This document shows positions 44,764 to 54,249 of a DNA stretch of 64,000 nt, in pieces. The stretch's first letter is position 1. Each line of letters opens with the position of its first letter. Under the pieces are notes generated by a model that did no database searches, was not told the DNA's origin, and saw only the letters and a list, made by a program, of their open reading frames with translations. A program made the position numbers and the translations under genes. Source of the DNA: Herbaspirillum seropedicae (lineage in GTDB: Bacteria; Pseudomonadota; Gammaproteobacteria; Burkholderiales; Burkholderiaceae_D); assembly GCF_001040945.1 (NCBI RefSeq), contig NZ_CP011930.1:1302001-1366000 (forward strand). Reading direction: 5' to 3'.

Positions 44764-45960
44764 ATGACCCTTGATGCGATCCTCGACTTTGTTGCCAACG
44801 GCCTGCTGCATGCATCCGGTTGGCAGATTGTCATTTACACCCTGGTGATGACCCACATCACCATCGTGGGCGTGACACTCTACCTGCATCGTTGCCAGGC
44901 GCATCGCGCGCTCGAACTGCACGCGATCCCCAGCCACTTCTTCCGTCTGTGGCTGTGGATGACCACCGGCATGGTGACCAAGCAATGGGCCGCCATCCAC
45001 CGCAAGCACCACGCCAAGTGCGAGACCGAGGAAGATCCGCACAGCCCGCAGACCCGCGGCATCAAGAAGGTGATGTGGGAAGGCGCCGAGCTCTATCGCG
45101 CCGAATCCAAGAATGACGAAACCATGGAGAAGTTCGGCCATGGCACTCCCGACGACTGGCTCGAGCATAACGTCTACAGCAAGTACAGCTGGCAAGGCGT
45201 GGGCCTGATGCTGATCATCGACGTGCTGCTCTTCGGCGCCATCGGCCTGACCATCTGGGCGGTGCAGATGGCCTGGATTCCCTTCTGGGCGGCCGGCGTG
45301 GTCAATGGCCTGGGTCACTTCTGGGGTTATCGCAACTACGATTGCGTGGATGCATCGACCAACCTGTTCCCGATCGGCATCCTGATCGGCGGCGAGGAAA
45401 TGCACAACAACCACCACACCTTCGGCACCTCGGCCAAGTTCTCGGCCAAGTGGTATGAGTTCGACGTCGGCTGGATGTATATCCGCATCCTGGAAACCTT
45501 CGGCCTGGCCAAGGTCAAGAAGGTGTTGCCGGTGCCCAAGTTCGACCGCCAGAAAGCCGTTATCGACTTCGACACGCTGCAATCGGTGATCGCCAACCGT
45601 TACGACGTCACCGCCAAGTACGCCCGCTCCCTCAAGAGCGCGTGGAAGGATGAGCTGGACCACCTGATCGAGAAGGCCAAGCTGGAATCGCGCTTCCTGA
45701 AGTCGTCCAAGAAGCTGCTGCAGCGTGAGCCGGGCCGTCTGGAAGATGGTCAGAAGCAACAGCTCTCCGAACTGTTCGCGCACAGCAAGGCGCTGCAGAC
45801 CATGCATGAAATGCGCATCGAGCTTAGCGCCATCTGGGAGCGTTCGCACTCGACCCGCGAGCAACTGCTGCAGCAATTGCAAGACTGGTGCGCACGCGCC
45901 GAGGCCTCCGGTGTGAAGGCCTTGCGTGACTTTGCACTGCGCCTGCGCAGCTATGCCTGA
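44764..45960 (+). CDS. DesA-type fatty acid desaturase with transposase-like C-terminal extension
   Basis: A 398-residue membrane desaturase. Three histidine boxes bind the di-iron centre: HRCQAH (42-47), HRKHH (79-83) and HNNHH (214-218). Helices lie near 15-40, 60-75 and 150-190. It should introduce a double bond into membrane acyl chains. Residues about 285-398, after the desaturase core, are a charged helical tail. Its 'LLQQLQDWCARAEASGVKAL' and 'LRDFALRLRSYA' segments resemble the C-terminus of ISL3-family transposases. The gene has its own AT-rich upstream region and a strong terminator. Confidence 0.85.
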   Translation: MTLDAILDFVANGLLHASGWQIVIYTLVMTHITIVGVTLYLHRCQAHRALELHAIPSHFFRLWLWMTTGMVTKQWAAIHRKHHAKCETEEDPHSPQTRGIKKVMWEGAELYRAESKNDETMEKFGHGTPDDWLEHNVYSKYSWQGVGLMLIIDVLLFGAIGLTIWAVQMAWIPFWAAGVVNGLGHFWGYRNYDCVDASTNLFPIGILIGGEEMHNNHHTFGTSAKFSAKWYEFDVGWMYIRILETFGLAKVKKVLPVPKFDRQKAVIDFDTLQSVIANRYDVTAKYARSLKSAWKDELDHLIEKAKLESRFLKSSKKLLQREPGRLEDGQKQQLSELFAHSKALQTMHEMRIELSAIWERSHSTREQLLQQLQDWCARAEASGVKALRDFALRLRSYA

Positions 45961-46005
45961 TTGACCAGTGTTGGCCAGTACCCGCTGGCCACCTGGGCAG
46001 GAATA

Positions 46006-46039
46006 AAAAATCCCCGCAGAGTGATCTGCGGGGATTTTT
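46006..46039 (+). terminator. Rho-independent terminator after the desaturase
   Basis: A 15-bp stem, from A-run plus TCCCCGCAGA to TCTGCGGGGA plus T-run, with a GTGA tetraloop. It can work in both directions. Confidence 0.93.
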
Positions 46040-46223
46040 CTTTGTGCGCGGGCTGGTGTGCGCAGGCTTGAGCGCCGTGCGCCAGTCTACAGCCCCCTTG
46101 TCCTGTCGCGGCGCCGCTGCCCGGCGCCATCAGCGGCGAGGCCTGCCGAGGCGCTCCCGGCTTTGCGTCGAGACAGCGGCGCGAAGGGGGGGAGGGCAGT
46201 GGACGATGGCCGGCACAGGCAAT

Positions 46224-46254
46224 AAAAAACCCGCAGATCGCTCTGCGGGTTTTT
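46224..46254 (-). terminator. Terminator of rpmB-rpmG
   Basis: CCCGCAGA (46230-46237), TCGC loop, TCTGCGGG, flanked by A and T runs. It sits 20 bases past the rpmG stop. Confidence 0.92.
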
Positions 46255-46274
46255 CATCGGGAGACCGGGATCAA

Positions 46275-46442
46275 TTACTTGATCTTGGTTTCCTTGTATT
46301 CGACGTGCTTACGTGCCTTGGGATCGAACTTCATGATGCTGATCTTTTCGGGCGTAGTACGCTTGTTCTTGGTGGTGGTGTAGAAGTGACCAGTACCTGC
46401 GGTCGACTCCAGTTTGATTTTGTCGCGGCCGGATTTCGCCAT
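46275..46442 (-). CDS. rpmG: 50S ribosomal protein L33
   Basis: A 55-residue basic protein starting [18 protein letters not shown], followed by [15 protein letters not shown] and ending [11 protein letters not shown]. This is L33 of the form lacking the zinc-binding Cys residues. It lies 24 bases after rpmB on the same strand, the usual arrangement, and the pair ends at a terminator. Confidence 0.95.
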   Translation of the reverse strand: MAKSGRDKIKLESTAGTGHFYTTTKNKRTTPEKISIMKFDPKARKHVEYKETKIK

Positions 46443-46466
46443 GATAGATTTCCTTTACTCTGCTAA

Positions 46467-46703
46467 TTAGACTTTTTCGCCACGAGCACGCAGATCGGCC
46501 AGAACGGCGTCGATGCCGATCTTGTCGATCACGCGCAGGCCGGCGTTGGACAAACGCAGCGAAACCCAGCGGTTCTCGGATTCGACGAAAATGCGGCGGT
46601 TCTGCAGGTTGGGCAGGAAACGACGCTTGGTCTTGTTGTTTGCATGGGAAACGTTGTTGCCGACCATCGGCCCCTTCCCGGTGACTTGGCAGACACGTGC
46701 CAT
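46467..46703 (-). CDS. rpmB: 50S ribosomal protein L28
   Basis: A 78-residue ribosomal protein starting [20 protein letters not shown], with [12 protein letters not shown] and '[18 protein letters not shown]' as expected for L28. The ATG read from 46703 has AAGGAG upstream; the frame continues to 46814 without support. A strong promoter lies 41-69 bases upstream. Confidence 0.96.
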   Translation of the reverse strand: MARVCQVTGKGPMVGNNVSHANNKTKRRFLPNLQNRRIFVESENRWVSLRLSNAGLRVIDKIGIDAVLADLRARGEKV

Positions 46704-46743
46704 GTGAGACTCCTTAAAAATTTCCGAATTTGGGAAAAGCGAG

Positions 46744-46772
46744 AGTATAGGGAAAAAACTTAGACTTTTCAA
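46744..46772 (-). promoter_or_regulatory. Sigma-70 promoter of rpmB-rpmG
   Basis: Read on the minus strand: -35 TTGAAA (46772-46767), 17-base spacer, -10 TATACT (46749-46744). The AT-rich DNA just upstream could act as an UP element. Confidence 0.85.
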
Positions 46773-46909
46773 TGACTTGCGAAAAACAATTGTGTCGCGG
46801 TTAGAAAAATGCATTTAACAATTTTCTTCGTCACGCTTTCCCGAGCCTGCCTTGTCGACGCAGAACCCGCCTCCCGTGCGGGTTTGCGGCCGGTCTGCGC
46901 GGTCCGGTG

Positions 46910-47584
46910 CTACATCTTCCCGTGGTCGGCGAAGGAGTAGAGACGTGTTCCGGCCACCACGAAATGGTCCAGCAGGCGGATGTCCATCATCTGCAGCGCC
47001 TCGTCCAGCGCGGCGGTCAGCCGCAGGTCGTGGTCGCTGGGTTCAGGGTCCCCCGAGGGATGGTTGTGGGCCAGGATGACCGAGGCCGCGTTATGCCGCA
47101 GCGCGGCCTTGATGACCTCACGGGGGTAGACGGCGGACTGGGTCAGCGTGCCCTTGAATAATTCTTCGGTGCCGATGAGCTTGTTGCGCACGTCCAGGAA
47201 GAGGGCGACGAAACATTCCTGTTCGCGATGGGCCAGCATCAGTTTCAGATAGTCGCCCACAGCCCGTGTCGAATTGAGCAATTCGCGCTGCCGCATCTGC
47301 GTGTGGATGGCGCGGCGGGACATTTCCAGCACTGCCCGCAGCTGGGTGCAGGTGGCAGGTCCCAGGCCCTTGCCCAGCGGCAGGTCTCTTTCGACCGCGC
47401 CCAGCACGCCGTCCAGCGAGCCGAAGCGCTGTATCGTCTCGCTGGCCAGCTCCACCGCATTCTTGCCGGGAATGCCCACGCGCAGGAAGATCGCCAGCAA
47501 TTCCGCGTCCGACAGCGCGGCCGGTCCGTGCTGGGCCATCCGCTCGCGCGGCCTTTGTTCCTTGGGCCAATCCGTGATCACCAT
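46910..47584 (-). CDS. radC: RadC family protein (JAMM metalloprotein)
   Basis: A 224-residue RadC. The N-terminal helix-hairpin-helix part (LLAIFLRVGIPGKNAVELA) precedes the MPN/JAMM domain with 'LFLDVRNKLIGTEELF', 'VYPREVIKAAL' and the metal motif 'LAHNHPSGDPEPSDHD'. Despite the name, a DNA-repair role is not established. The start at 47584 has GGAG upstream. It is divergent from slpA-ispH. Confidence 0.93.
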   Translation of the reverse strand: MVITDWPKEQRPRERMAQHGPAALSDAELLAIFLRVGIPGKNAVELASETIQRFGSLDGVLGAVERDLPLGKGLGPATCTQLRAVLEMSRRAIHTQMRQRELLNSTRAVGDYLKLMLAHREQECFVALFLDVRNKLIGTEELFKGTLTQSAVYPREVIKAALRHNAASVILAHNHPSGDPEPSDHDLRLTAALDEALQMMDIRLLDHFVVAGTRLYSFADHGKM

Positions 47585-47741
47585 GTCTTGAAGCTCCTGA
47601 AAATGAAGGAAATGAAGGAAATCGCCTGCTCGGTCCGGCGGCCCCGGCGGGGTCTTGAGCCGCCTCAAGGACAGTGCAGGGAAGTGCGCCCGCCTGGTCG
47701 CCAAGATGAATCCAGCCCCGGCGCGGCAGGCCAACGTGGCT

Positions 47742-47760
47742 TACAATAGCGGGCTATTGT
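47742..47760 (+). promoter_or_regulatory. slpA promoter -10 within a perfect inverted repeat
   Basis: TACAAT at 47742-47747 overlaps ACAATAGC-GG-GCTATTGT (47743-47760), an inverted repeat with 8-bp perfect arms. It starts 37 bases before the slpA start codon and would cover the -10 and the transcript start. Confidence 0.5.
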
Positions 47761-47779
47761 GCCTATCCGAGTTTCCGCC

Positions 47780-48235
47780 ATGTCCAGCCCATCCGTACCC
47801 GTCGTCACCGAAAACGCCTATCTCACGCTGCATTACCGCCTGGCTTCGCTGGAAGGGGAAGACATCGTCAGCACCTTCAACGAGAATCCTGCCACCCTGC
47901 AGTTCGGACAGGGGCAACTGGCGCCGTTCCTGGAATCCTGCCTGCTGGGTTTGCCCGAGGGCGCGCACCAGACCTTCGAGCTGGCCCCGGCCCAGGCCTT
48001 CGGCGAGCGCACCGATGAACTGGTGCAGCGCATTTCCCGCGCCACCCTGGAAGAGAACTCTTCCATGGACGAGCAATATCGCATCGGTGACCTGGTGGAT
48101 TTCGCCGCGCCCGGCGGTGGCCGCTTCGCAGGCATCCTGCGGGCGATGGATGATGATGGCGCAATTTTCGACTTCAATCATCCGCTGGCCGGCCAGACAT
48201 TGAAGTTCGAAGTGAAAATCATAGGAATCCTGTAA
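47780..48235 (+). CDS. slpA: FKBP-type peptidyl-prolyl cis-trans isomerase SlpA-like
   Basis: A 151-residue cytoplasmic isomerase. 'LHYRLASLEGEDIVSTFNE', 'LQFGQGQLAPFLESCLLGL' and 'FELAPAQAFGERTDELVQ' form the split FKBP domain with an inserted flap, as in SlyD/SlpA. It lacks the His-rich metal tail of SlyD. It is directly upstream of ispH, the usual slpA-ispH pairing. The ATG at 47780 is chosen over 47759. Confidence 0.9.
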   Translation: MSSPSVPVVTENAYLTLHYRLASLEGEDIVSTFNENPATLQFGQGQLAPFLESCLLGLPEGAHQTFELAPAQAFGERTDELVQRISRATLEENSSMDEQYRIGDLVDFAAPGGGRFAGILRAMDDDGAIFDFNHPLAGQTLKFEVKIIGIL

Positions 48236-48306
48236 GCGCCTCGATATTTGGCGATGCAGTGCTAGTGAAGTAGTGAAGAAAGTCGTGAAGAATCAAGGAA
48301 ATCACC

Positions 48307-49278
48307 ATGACCATGGATAAAGCCGAATCCGAAATCCTGCTGGCCCAGCCCCGTGGTTTCTGTGCGGGCGTGGATCGCGCCATCGAGATCGTCGAGCGCG
48401 CGCTGGCGCAGTTCGGCGCACCGATCTATGTCCGCCACGAGATTGTCCATAACGCCTACGTGGTCAACGACCTGCGCGCCAAGGGGGCCGTGTTCATCGA
48501 GGAGCTGGCCGATGTGCCGGCCGGCAGCACCGTCATCTTCTCGGCCCACGGCGTGTCCAAGGCGATCCAGGCCGAGGCGGCCGAGCGCGGGTTGACGGTG
48601 TTCGACGCGACCTGTCCGCTGGTCACCAAGGTGCATATGGAAGTGGCCAAGATGCGCCGCGAGGGTCGCGAGATCATCATGATCGGCCACGCCGGCCATC
48701 CCGAGGTGGAAGGCACCATGGGCCAGACCGAAGCCGGCATGCACCTGGTGGAAACGGTGGAAGACGTGCAGCGCCTGCAGGTAGCCGACCCCGCGCTGCT
48801 GGCCTATGTTTCCCAGACCACCCTGTCGGTGGATGACACGGCCGAGATCATCGCCGCCTTGCGTGAGCGCTTCCCCGCCATTTCCGAGCCCAAGAAGGGG
48901 GACATCTGCTATGCCACTACCAACCGCCAGGAAGCCGTGAAGTTCATGGCGCCGCAGGTGGACGTGGTCATCGTGGTGGGCAGTCCCAACAGCTCCAATT
49001 CCAACCGTCTGCGCGAGCTGGCCGAGAAGAAGGGCGTGGCGGCCTTCATGGTGGACAATGCCGCCCTGATCGATCCGCTATGGATCCAGGGGCGCCAGCG
49101 CATCGGCGTCACCGCCGGGGCTTCCGCGCCGGAAGTGCTGGTGCAGGCCGTGATCGACCGTATCAAGGAAATCGGCGCGCGCAGCGTGCGGGTGCTGGAA
49201 GGGATTGAAGAAAACGTCACCTTCCCCCTGCCCAAGGGCTTGGGGACGCGCACGGCGCCCAGCGAGACAGCCGCCTGA
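48307..49278 (+). CDS. ispH: 4-hydroxy-3-methylbut-2-enyl diphosphate reductase
   Basis: A 323-residue iron-sulfur enzyme, last step of the MEP isoprenoid pathway, giving IPP and DMAPP. The cluster ligands are C19 in [11 protein letters not shown]103 in DATCPLV and C201 in [11 protein letters not shown]. '[19 protein letters not shown]' and '[14 protein letters not shown]' contain the substrate-binding His residues. It follows slpA by 71 bases and ends at a clear terminator. Confidence 0.96.
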   Translation: MTMDKAESEILLAQPRGFCAGVDRAIEIVERALAQFGAPIYVRHEIVHNAYVVNDLRAKGAVFIEELADVPAGSTVIFSAHGVSKAIQAEAAERGLTVFDATCPLVTKVHMEVAKMRREGREIIMIGHAGHPEVEGTMGQTEAGMHLVETVEDVQRLQVADPALLAYVSQTTLSVDDTAEIIAALRERFPAISEPKKGDICYATTNRQEAVKFMAPQVDVVIVVGSPNSSNSNRLRELAEKKGVAAFMVDNAALIDPLWIQGRQRIGVTAGASAPEVLVQAVIDRIKEIGARSVRVLEGIEENVTFPLPKGLGTRTAPSETAA

Positions 49279-49321
49279 GGCCGGGTCGACACTGAAGAGC
49301 GTGGAGCGCATGGATTGCGTT

Positions 49322-49348
49322 AAAAGGCTTGCCGATGCAAGCCTTTTT
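49322..49348 (+). terminator. Rho-independent terminator after ispH
   Basis: AAAAGGCTTGC (49322-49332), CGAT loop, GCAAGCCTTTT (49337-49347) with the T run included. Confidence 0.92.
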
Positions 49349-49844
49349 CAATTTGGCCGCAGTTGATGCAATAAAACGGTGCGGTTCACTGGTCTTACCG
49401 CGCTTTCTTATGTAACAGCCGGGTCTTTCTGCTGGATTGTATGAAGGTTCTGCGTATAATTCCGCACCAATATTGACGAGCCGCCCAAAAGGCGGCTACG
49501 CGAGAAGCCTCCTTCGAGCGAGGCCCGGCGCGCCGCCAACGCGGCGTAACGAGAGACAGGGAGACCCCAACCATGCAAGTCCATCTGCCAGCCGGCCTGC
49601 GCCGGCCTTGTCGGCATTCCCGCCACAGGCGCTGCTGTCGCATCCGCGGCGACAGCGGCTGATATCGCTTCACTTCCCTCTGTCCCCGTCTGTCAGCTTG
49701 GCTGAGCAAGCCTTTGGTTGAAGGGCAATGATCGTATCCCGGCCGCCGGGAACGGATTTTGCTAATCGCCATGCTTTCGTGCAGCGCCCGCCCGGTGCAG
49801 GCCTCCGCGTTTTTCTTGTTTTCATCTAGATCGAAGAGTTAACC
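49349..49844 (+). promoter_or_regulatory. Structured leader region of the liv operon
   Basis: Nearly 500 bases precede livH. There is a perfect -10 TATAAT at 49455-49460, but its -35 is poor. A hairpin AGCCGCC-CAAAA-GGCGGCT lies at 49479-49497, then a 29-codon ORF (49573-49662), a GCTTG/CAAGC hairpin near 49695-49710, and CCCGG-CCG-CCGGG (49738-49750) followed by an AT-rich stretch. Transcription from this -10 would give a leader of about 380 bases. Confidence 0.45.
49573..49662 (+). CDS. Small Arg/His/Cys-rich ORF (29 aa) in the liv leader
   Basis: ATG at 49573 preceded by GGGAG about nine bases upstream. The peptide begins MQVHLPAGLRRPCRHSRHRR and ends with a Cys-Cys and basic stretch. It is about one-third Arg plus several His and Cys, and holds few Leu, Ile or Val codons. 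It is therefore not a classic branched-chain attenuator peptide. It could be a leader peptide sensing something else, or chance. No family is recognised. Confidence 0.35.
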   Translation: MQVHLPAGLRRPCRHSRHRRCCRIRGDSG

Positions 49845-50774
49845 ATGGACATTTTCATCCAGCAGATCATCAACGGATTGGTGCTAGGCAGCATGTACGC
49901 ACTGATCGCCCTGGGCTACACCATGGTGTATGGGGTGCTGAACCTGATCAACTTCGCCCACGGCGACATCCTGATGGTGGGTGCGATGGTCGGCCTGTCG
50001 CTGCTCAAAGTGGTGCAGCAGGTGGCGCCCGGCCTGCCGGGCATCGTGCAGCTGGTCATCGCCATCGTCGGCGCCATTCCGGTGTGTATCGTGGTGAGCC
50101 TGCTCATCGAGCGCATCGCCTATCGTCCCCTGCGCAACGCCCCGCGCCTGGCCCCGCTGATCACGGCCATCGGCGTGTCCATCCTGTTGCAGACCTTGGC
50201 CATGATGATCTGGGGCCGCAGCCCCTTGCCCTTCCCGCAGGTCATGCCGTCGGACCCGGTGCATATCGCCGGCGCCCTCATTTCGCCCACACAGATCATG
50301 CTGCTGGCGTTGGCCGTGCTGGCCATGGTGGGCCTGGTGCTGATCGTGGAAAAGACCAAGATGGGCCGCGCCATGCGCGCCACCGCCGAGAACCCGCGCA
50401 TCGCCGGCTTGATGGGCGTGGACGCCAACAAGGTCATCGTGGTCACCTTCGCCATCGGCGCCGGCCTGGCCGCCATTGCCGGGGTCATGTGGGCGGCCAA
50501 CTATTCCACCGCGCAATTCGCCATGGGCTTCGTGCCGGGCCTGAAGGCCTTCTCGGCCGCCGTGCTGGGCGGCATCGGCAACATCTACGGCGCCATGCTG
50601 GGCGGCATCCTGCTGGGCCTGATCGAAAGCCTGGGCGCGGGCTACATCGGCGACCTGACCGGCAACTTCCTGGGCAGCAACTATCAGGACATCTTTGCCT
50701 TCATCGTGCTCATCATCGTGCTGACCCTGCGTCCCTCGGGGATCATGGGCGAGCGCGTCGCTGACCGCGCCTGA
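49845..50774 (+). CDS. livH: Branched-chain amino acid ABC transporter permease LivH
   Basis: A 309-residue inner-membrane permease with about eight helices. 'QIINGLVLGSMYALIALGYT' and 'LINFAHGDILMVGAM' are the LivH N-terminal signatures; 'AVLGGIGNIYGAMLGGILLG' is the coupling region. It pairs with LivM 53 bases downstream. The substrate class is branched-chain amino acids or related compounds such as amides and urea. Confidence 0.93.
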   Translation: MDIFIQQIINGLVLGSMYALIALGYTMVYGVLNLINFAHGDILMVGAMVGLSLLKVVQQVAPGLPGIVQLVIAIVGAIPVCIVVSLLIERIAYRPLRNAPRLAPLITAIGVSILLQTLAMMIWGRSPLPFPQVMPSDPVHIAGALISPTQIMLLALAVLAMVGLVLIVEKTKMGRAMRATAENPRIAGLMGVDANKVIVVTFAIGAGLAAIAGVMWAANYSTAQFAMGFVPGLKAFSAAVLGGIGNIYGAMLGGILLGLIESLGAGYIGDLTGNFLGSNYQDIFAFIVLIIVLTLRPSGIMGERVADRA

Positions 50775-50827
50775 GCCTGGCCATCCTCCAGTCATCCACA
50801 CCTTTATAGAACCAGAAGAGAAGACCT

Positions 50828-52042
50828 ATGGCTCTCCTAACTTTCGACATGAAGCGTAATCCCCAGCAAGCCCGCATCAGCCTCTTGCTGCTGCTGGCCC
50901 TGATGATCGTGTTTCCCTTCGTGGCCCAGCAGTTCGGCAATTCCTGGGTGCGCATCATGGACGTGGCGCTGCTCTACATCATGCTGGCTCTGGGCCTGAA
51001 CGTGGTGGTGGGCTTTGCTGGCCTGCTGGACCTGGGCTACATCGCCTTCTACGCCATCGGTGCGTATAGCGCGGGCTTGCTGGCCTCGCCGCAGTTTGCG
51101 GCGGTCATCGAATCCTTCGTCAACACCTATCCCAGCGTCGGCAACTTCCTGGTGTGGCTGTGCGGTCCCGAGATCGTGCAGAACGGCATCCACCTCTCGC
51201 TGTGGCTGATCGTGCCGATCTCGGCCTTGCTGGCTGCGCTCTTCGGTGCGCTGCTGGGCGCGCCGACCCTGAAGCTGCGCGGCGACTACCTGGCCATCGT
51301 GACGCTGGGCTTTGGCGAGATCATCCGCATCTTCATGAACAACCTCAACGCCCCGGTCAACATCACCAACGGGCCGCAGGGCATCAACCTGATCGATCCG
51401 ATCAAGGTGTTCGGCGTCTCGCTGGCCGGTGAGCCCGGCTCGGGCTCGATGGTCAAGGTCTTCGGCATGAGCATGCCCTCGGTCAACGCCTATTACTTCC
51501 TGTTCCTGCTGTTGTGCATCGGCGTGATCTTCTTCTCGGTGCGGCTACAGGATTCGCGCCTGGGCCGGGCCTGGGTCGCCATCCGCGAAGACGAGATCGC
51601 CGCCAAGGCGATGGGCATCAACACCCGCAACGTCAAGCTGCTGGCCTTCGCCATGGGCGCGTCCTTTGGCGGCGTGGCCGGGGCCATGTTCGGCGCCTTC
51701 CAGGGCTTCGTCTCGCCGGAATCGTTCTCGCTGACCGAATCCATCGCCGTGCTGGCCATGGTGGTGCTGGGCGGCATCGGCCATATTCCTGGCGTGGTGC
51801 TGGGCGGCGTGATCCTGGCGGCGCTGCCGGAAGTGCTGCGTCACGTGGTGGAGCCGGTGCAGATGGCCATCTTCGGGAAGGTCTGGATCGATGCCGAAGT
51901 GCTGCGCCAGCTGCTCTACGGCCTGGCCATGGTGGTGATCATGCTGACCCGCCCGGCCGGCCTGTGGCCCTCGCCGCGCCATGAAGACCGCCCCGAAGCG
52001 GACCATACCCAAGTCGGCACGACCGGCGAAGTCAAAGCCTAA
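50828..52042 (+). CDS. livM: Branched-chain amino acid ABC transporter permease LivM
   Basis: A 404-residue LivM-type permease with nine or ten helices. 'LGLNVVVGFAGLLDLGYIAF', 'TLKLRGDYLAIVTLGFGEII' and 'GGIGHIPGVVLGGVILAALP' are family motifs. It is the longer LivM form with an extra N-terminal segment and a polar tail of about 30 residues. It starts with a weak site (AGAAGAGAAGACCT) before the ATG. Confidence 0.92.
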   Translation: MALLTFDMKRNPQQARISLLLLLALMIVFPFVAQQFGNSWVRIMDVALLYIMLALGLNVVVGFAGLLDLGYIAFYAIGAYSAGLLASPQFAAVIESFVNTYPSVGNFLVWLCGPEIVQNGIHLSLWLIVPISALLAALFGALLGAPTLKLRGDYLAIVTLGFGEIIRIFMNNLNAPVNITNGPQGINLIDPIKVFGVSLAGEPGSGSMVKVFGMSMPSVNAYYFLFLLLCIGVIFFSVRLQDSRLGRAWVAIREDEIAAKAMGINTRNVKLLAFAMGASFGGVAGAMFGAFQGFVSPESFSLTESIAVLAMVVLGGIGHIPGVVLGGVILAALPEVLRHVVEPVQMAIFGKVWIDAEVLRQLLYGLAMVVIMLTRPAGLWPSPRHEDRPEADHTQVGTTGEVKA

Positions 52043-52057
52043 GCAGGAGAGAACAAG

Positions 52058-52825
52058 ATGAGCCAGACACTGCTCAAGATCCGCGACGTCAGCAAGCGCT
52101 TCGGCGGCCTGCAAGCCTTGAACGGCGTGGGCATCACTATCGAGCGCGGCCAGATCTATGGCCTGATCGGCCCCAATGGCGCGGGCAAGACCACCTTCTT
52201 CAACGTCATCACCGGCCTGTACCAACCCGACACCGGCACCTTCGAACTGGACGGCAAGCCCTATTCGCCCAGCGCCCCGCATGAGGTGGCCAAGGCCGGC
52301 ATTGCCCGCACCTTCCAGAACATCCGCCTGTTCGGCGAGATGACCGTGCTGGAAAACGTGATGGTGGGCTGCCATGTGCGCACCAAACAGAACGTCTTCG
52401 GCGCCGTGTTCCGCCACAAGGCCGCCCGCGAAGAGGAAGCGGCCATCCGCGAGAAATCGCAGAAGCTGCTGGACTTCGTGGGCATCGGCCAGTTCGCCAA
52501 GCGCACCGCGCGGCACCTGTCGTATGGCGACCAGCGCCGCCTGGAGATCGCCCGCGCCTTGGCGACCGATCCGCAACTGCTGGCGCTGGACGAACCGGCC
52601 GCCGGCATGAACGCCACCGAGAAGCTGGGCCTGCGCGAGCTGCTGGTGAAGATCCAGGCCGAGGGCAAGACCATCCTGTTGATCGAGCACGACGTCAAGC
52701 TGATGATGGGCCTGTGCAACCGCATCACGGTGCTGGACTACGGCAAGCCGATTGCCGAAGGCGTGCCGGCCGATGTGCAGAAGAACCCGGCGGTGATTGA
52801 GGCCTATTTGGGTGCGGGACATTAA
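52058..52825 (+). CDS. livG: Branched-chain amino acid ABC transporter ATP-binding protein LivG
   Basis: A 255-residue ATPase. Walker A GPNGAGKTT, the LivG-type 'GIARTFQNIRLFGEMTVLEN', signature LSYGDQRRLEIARAL and Walker B LLALDEPAAGMN are all present, as is the typical C-terminal 'NPAVIEAYLGAGH'. It lies 15 bases after livM and 15 before livF. Confidence 0.94.
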   Translation: MSQTLLKIRDVSKRFGGLQALNGVGITIERGQIYGLIGPNGAGKTTFFNVITGLYQPDTGTFELDGKPYSPSAPHEVAKAGIARTFQNIRLFGEMTVLENVMVGCHVRTKQNVFGAVFRHKAAREEEAAIREKSQKLLDFVGIGQFAKRTARHLSYGDQRRLEIARALATDPQLLALDEPAAGMNATEKLGLRELLVKIQAEGKTILLIEHDVKLMMGLCNRITVLDYGKPIAEGVPADVQKNPAVIEAYLGAGH

Positions 52826-52840
52826 GCGAGACCATAGAAC

Positions 52841-53566
<726 letters not shown>

Positions 53567-53633
53567 GAGTGCTGAAGCGCTCGTTTTTCTGTAAATGATA
53601 TAAATTATTTACCGAACGATAGCGGTCTCAATG

Positions 53634-53664
53634 AAAAACGCAGCCACACAGGCTGCGTTTTTTT
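53634..53664. terminator. Bidirectional terminator after livF
   Basis: AAAAACGCAGCC, ACACA loop, GGCTGCGTTTTTTT. It also serves the convergent DUF2383 gene. Confidence 0.92.
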
Positions 53665-53698
53665 ATGCTTACGTCATTGCATATTGACGCATCCAGGA

Positions 53699-54163
53699 TC
53701 AGGCCGCCTTGCGCGCCCGCACCTCATTGCGCAGGCTCTTGACCTTGTCGTGGTTGGCCAGCACGCCCTGGTACTGACGTTCGATCAGCAGGCGGATGTC
53801 GGTCGGCAGGTCTTCGCTCAAGGCCTTGCGATAGGCGTTCACAGCGGCATCCTCGCCGCGTTCGCATTCTTCCAGGATGCTTTCGTCATCCCGTCCGGTG
53901 ATGGCGCTCTTCAGGTTCACCCATTGGCGGTGCAGCGCGCCGCCCAACGTGCTGTGGCTGGCCGGTTCACCACCCAGGCGGCGTACCAGGTCCTGCAGGT
54001 CCAGCACGGTCTGCGCGCATTCAGTGGCGCGCGCCATGAAGGTGTCCTTGTAAGGGATATAGCGCTCCTGGGCGTCATCGGCACAGGCGCGGAAGCCCTT
54101 CTCGCCATCCATGGAAATCTGGATCAGGTCATTGAGGGTGGAAATCAGGTGGTCGTTGGTCAT
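53699..54163 (-). CDS. PA2169/DUF2383 four-helix-bundle protein
   Basis: A 154-residue all-helical protein beginning MTNDHLISTLNDLIQISMDG. 'EKGFRACADDAQERYIPYKD', 'LDLQDLVRRLGGEPASHSTL' and the Glu-rich 'ILEECERGEDAAVNAYRKAL' are typical of the PA2169 family, a ferritin-like four-helix bundle with unproven function often found among stress genes. GAAAGGAG precedes the ATG. It lies 86 bases after a 25-residue membrane peptide gene on the same strand. Confidence 0.82.
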   Translation of the reverse strand: MTNDHLISTLNDLIQISMDGEKGFRACADDAQERYIPYKDTFMARATECAQTVLDLQDLVRRLGGEPASHSTLGGALHRQWVNLKSAITGRDDESILEECERGEDAAVNAYRKALSEDLPTDIRLLIERQYQGVLANHDKVKSLRNEVRARKAA

Positions 54164-54249
54164 GGTGGTCTCCTTTCTGGCATAGCGCCGTGCGCGACTT
54201 GGACGACTTGGGACTCAGGTCACGCCGGCAGTCCGTGGAATCGGGCAGG

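Larger units (their letters stand above)
45961..46274. other. Gap between the desaturase and rpmG genes
   Basis: 314 bases flanked by two strong terminators (46006-46039 and 46224-46254). The DNA between them (46040-46223) is GC-rich and shows no gene I can support. Confidence 0.5.

Noticed and set aside
44764..45960. Transposase gene or IS element at the desaturase
   Set aside because: Only the last 110 residues look transposase-like; the His boxes, intact frame and absence of terminal repeats show a desaturase gene, not an insertion sequence.
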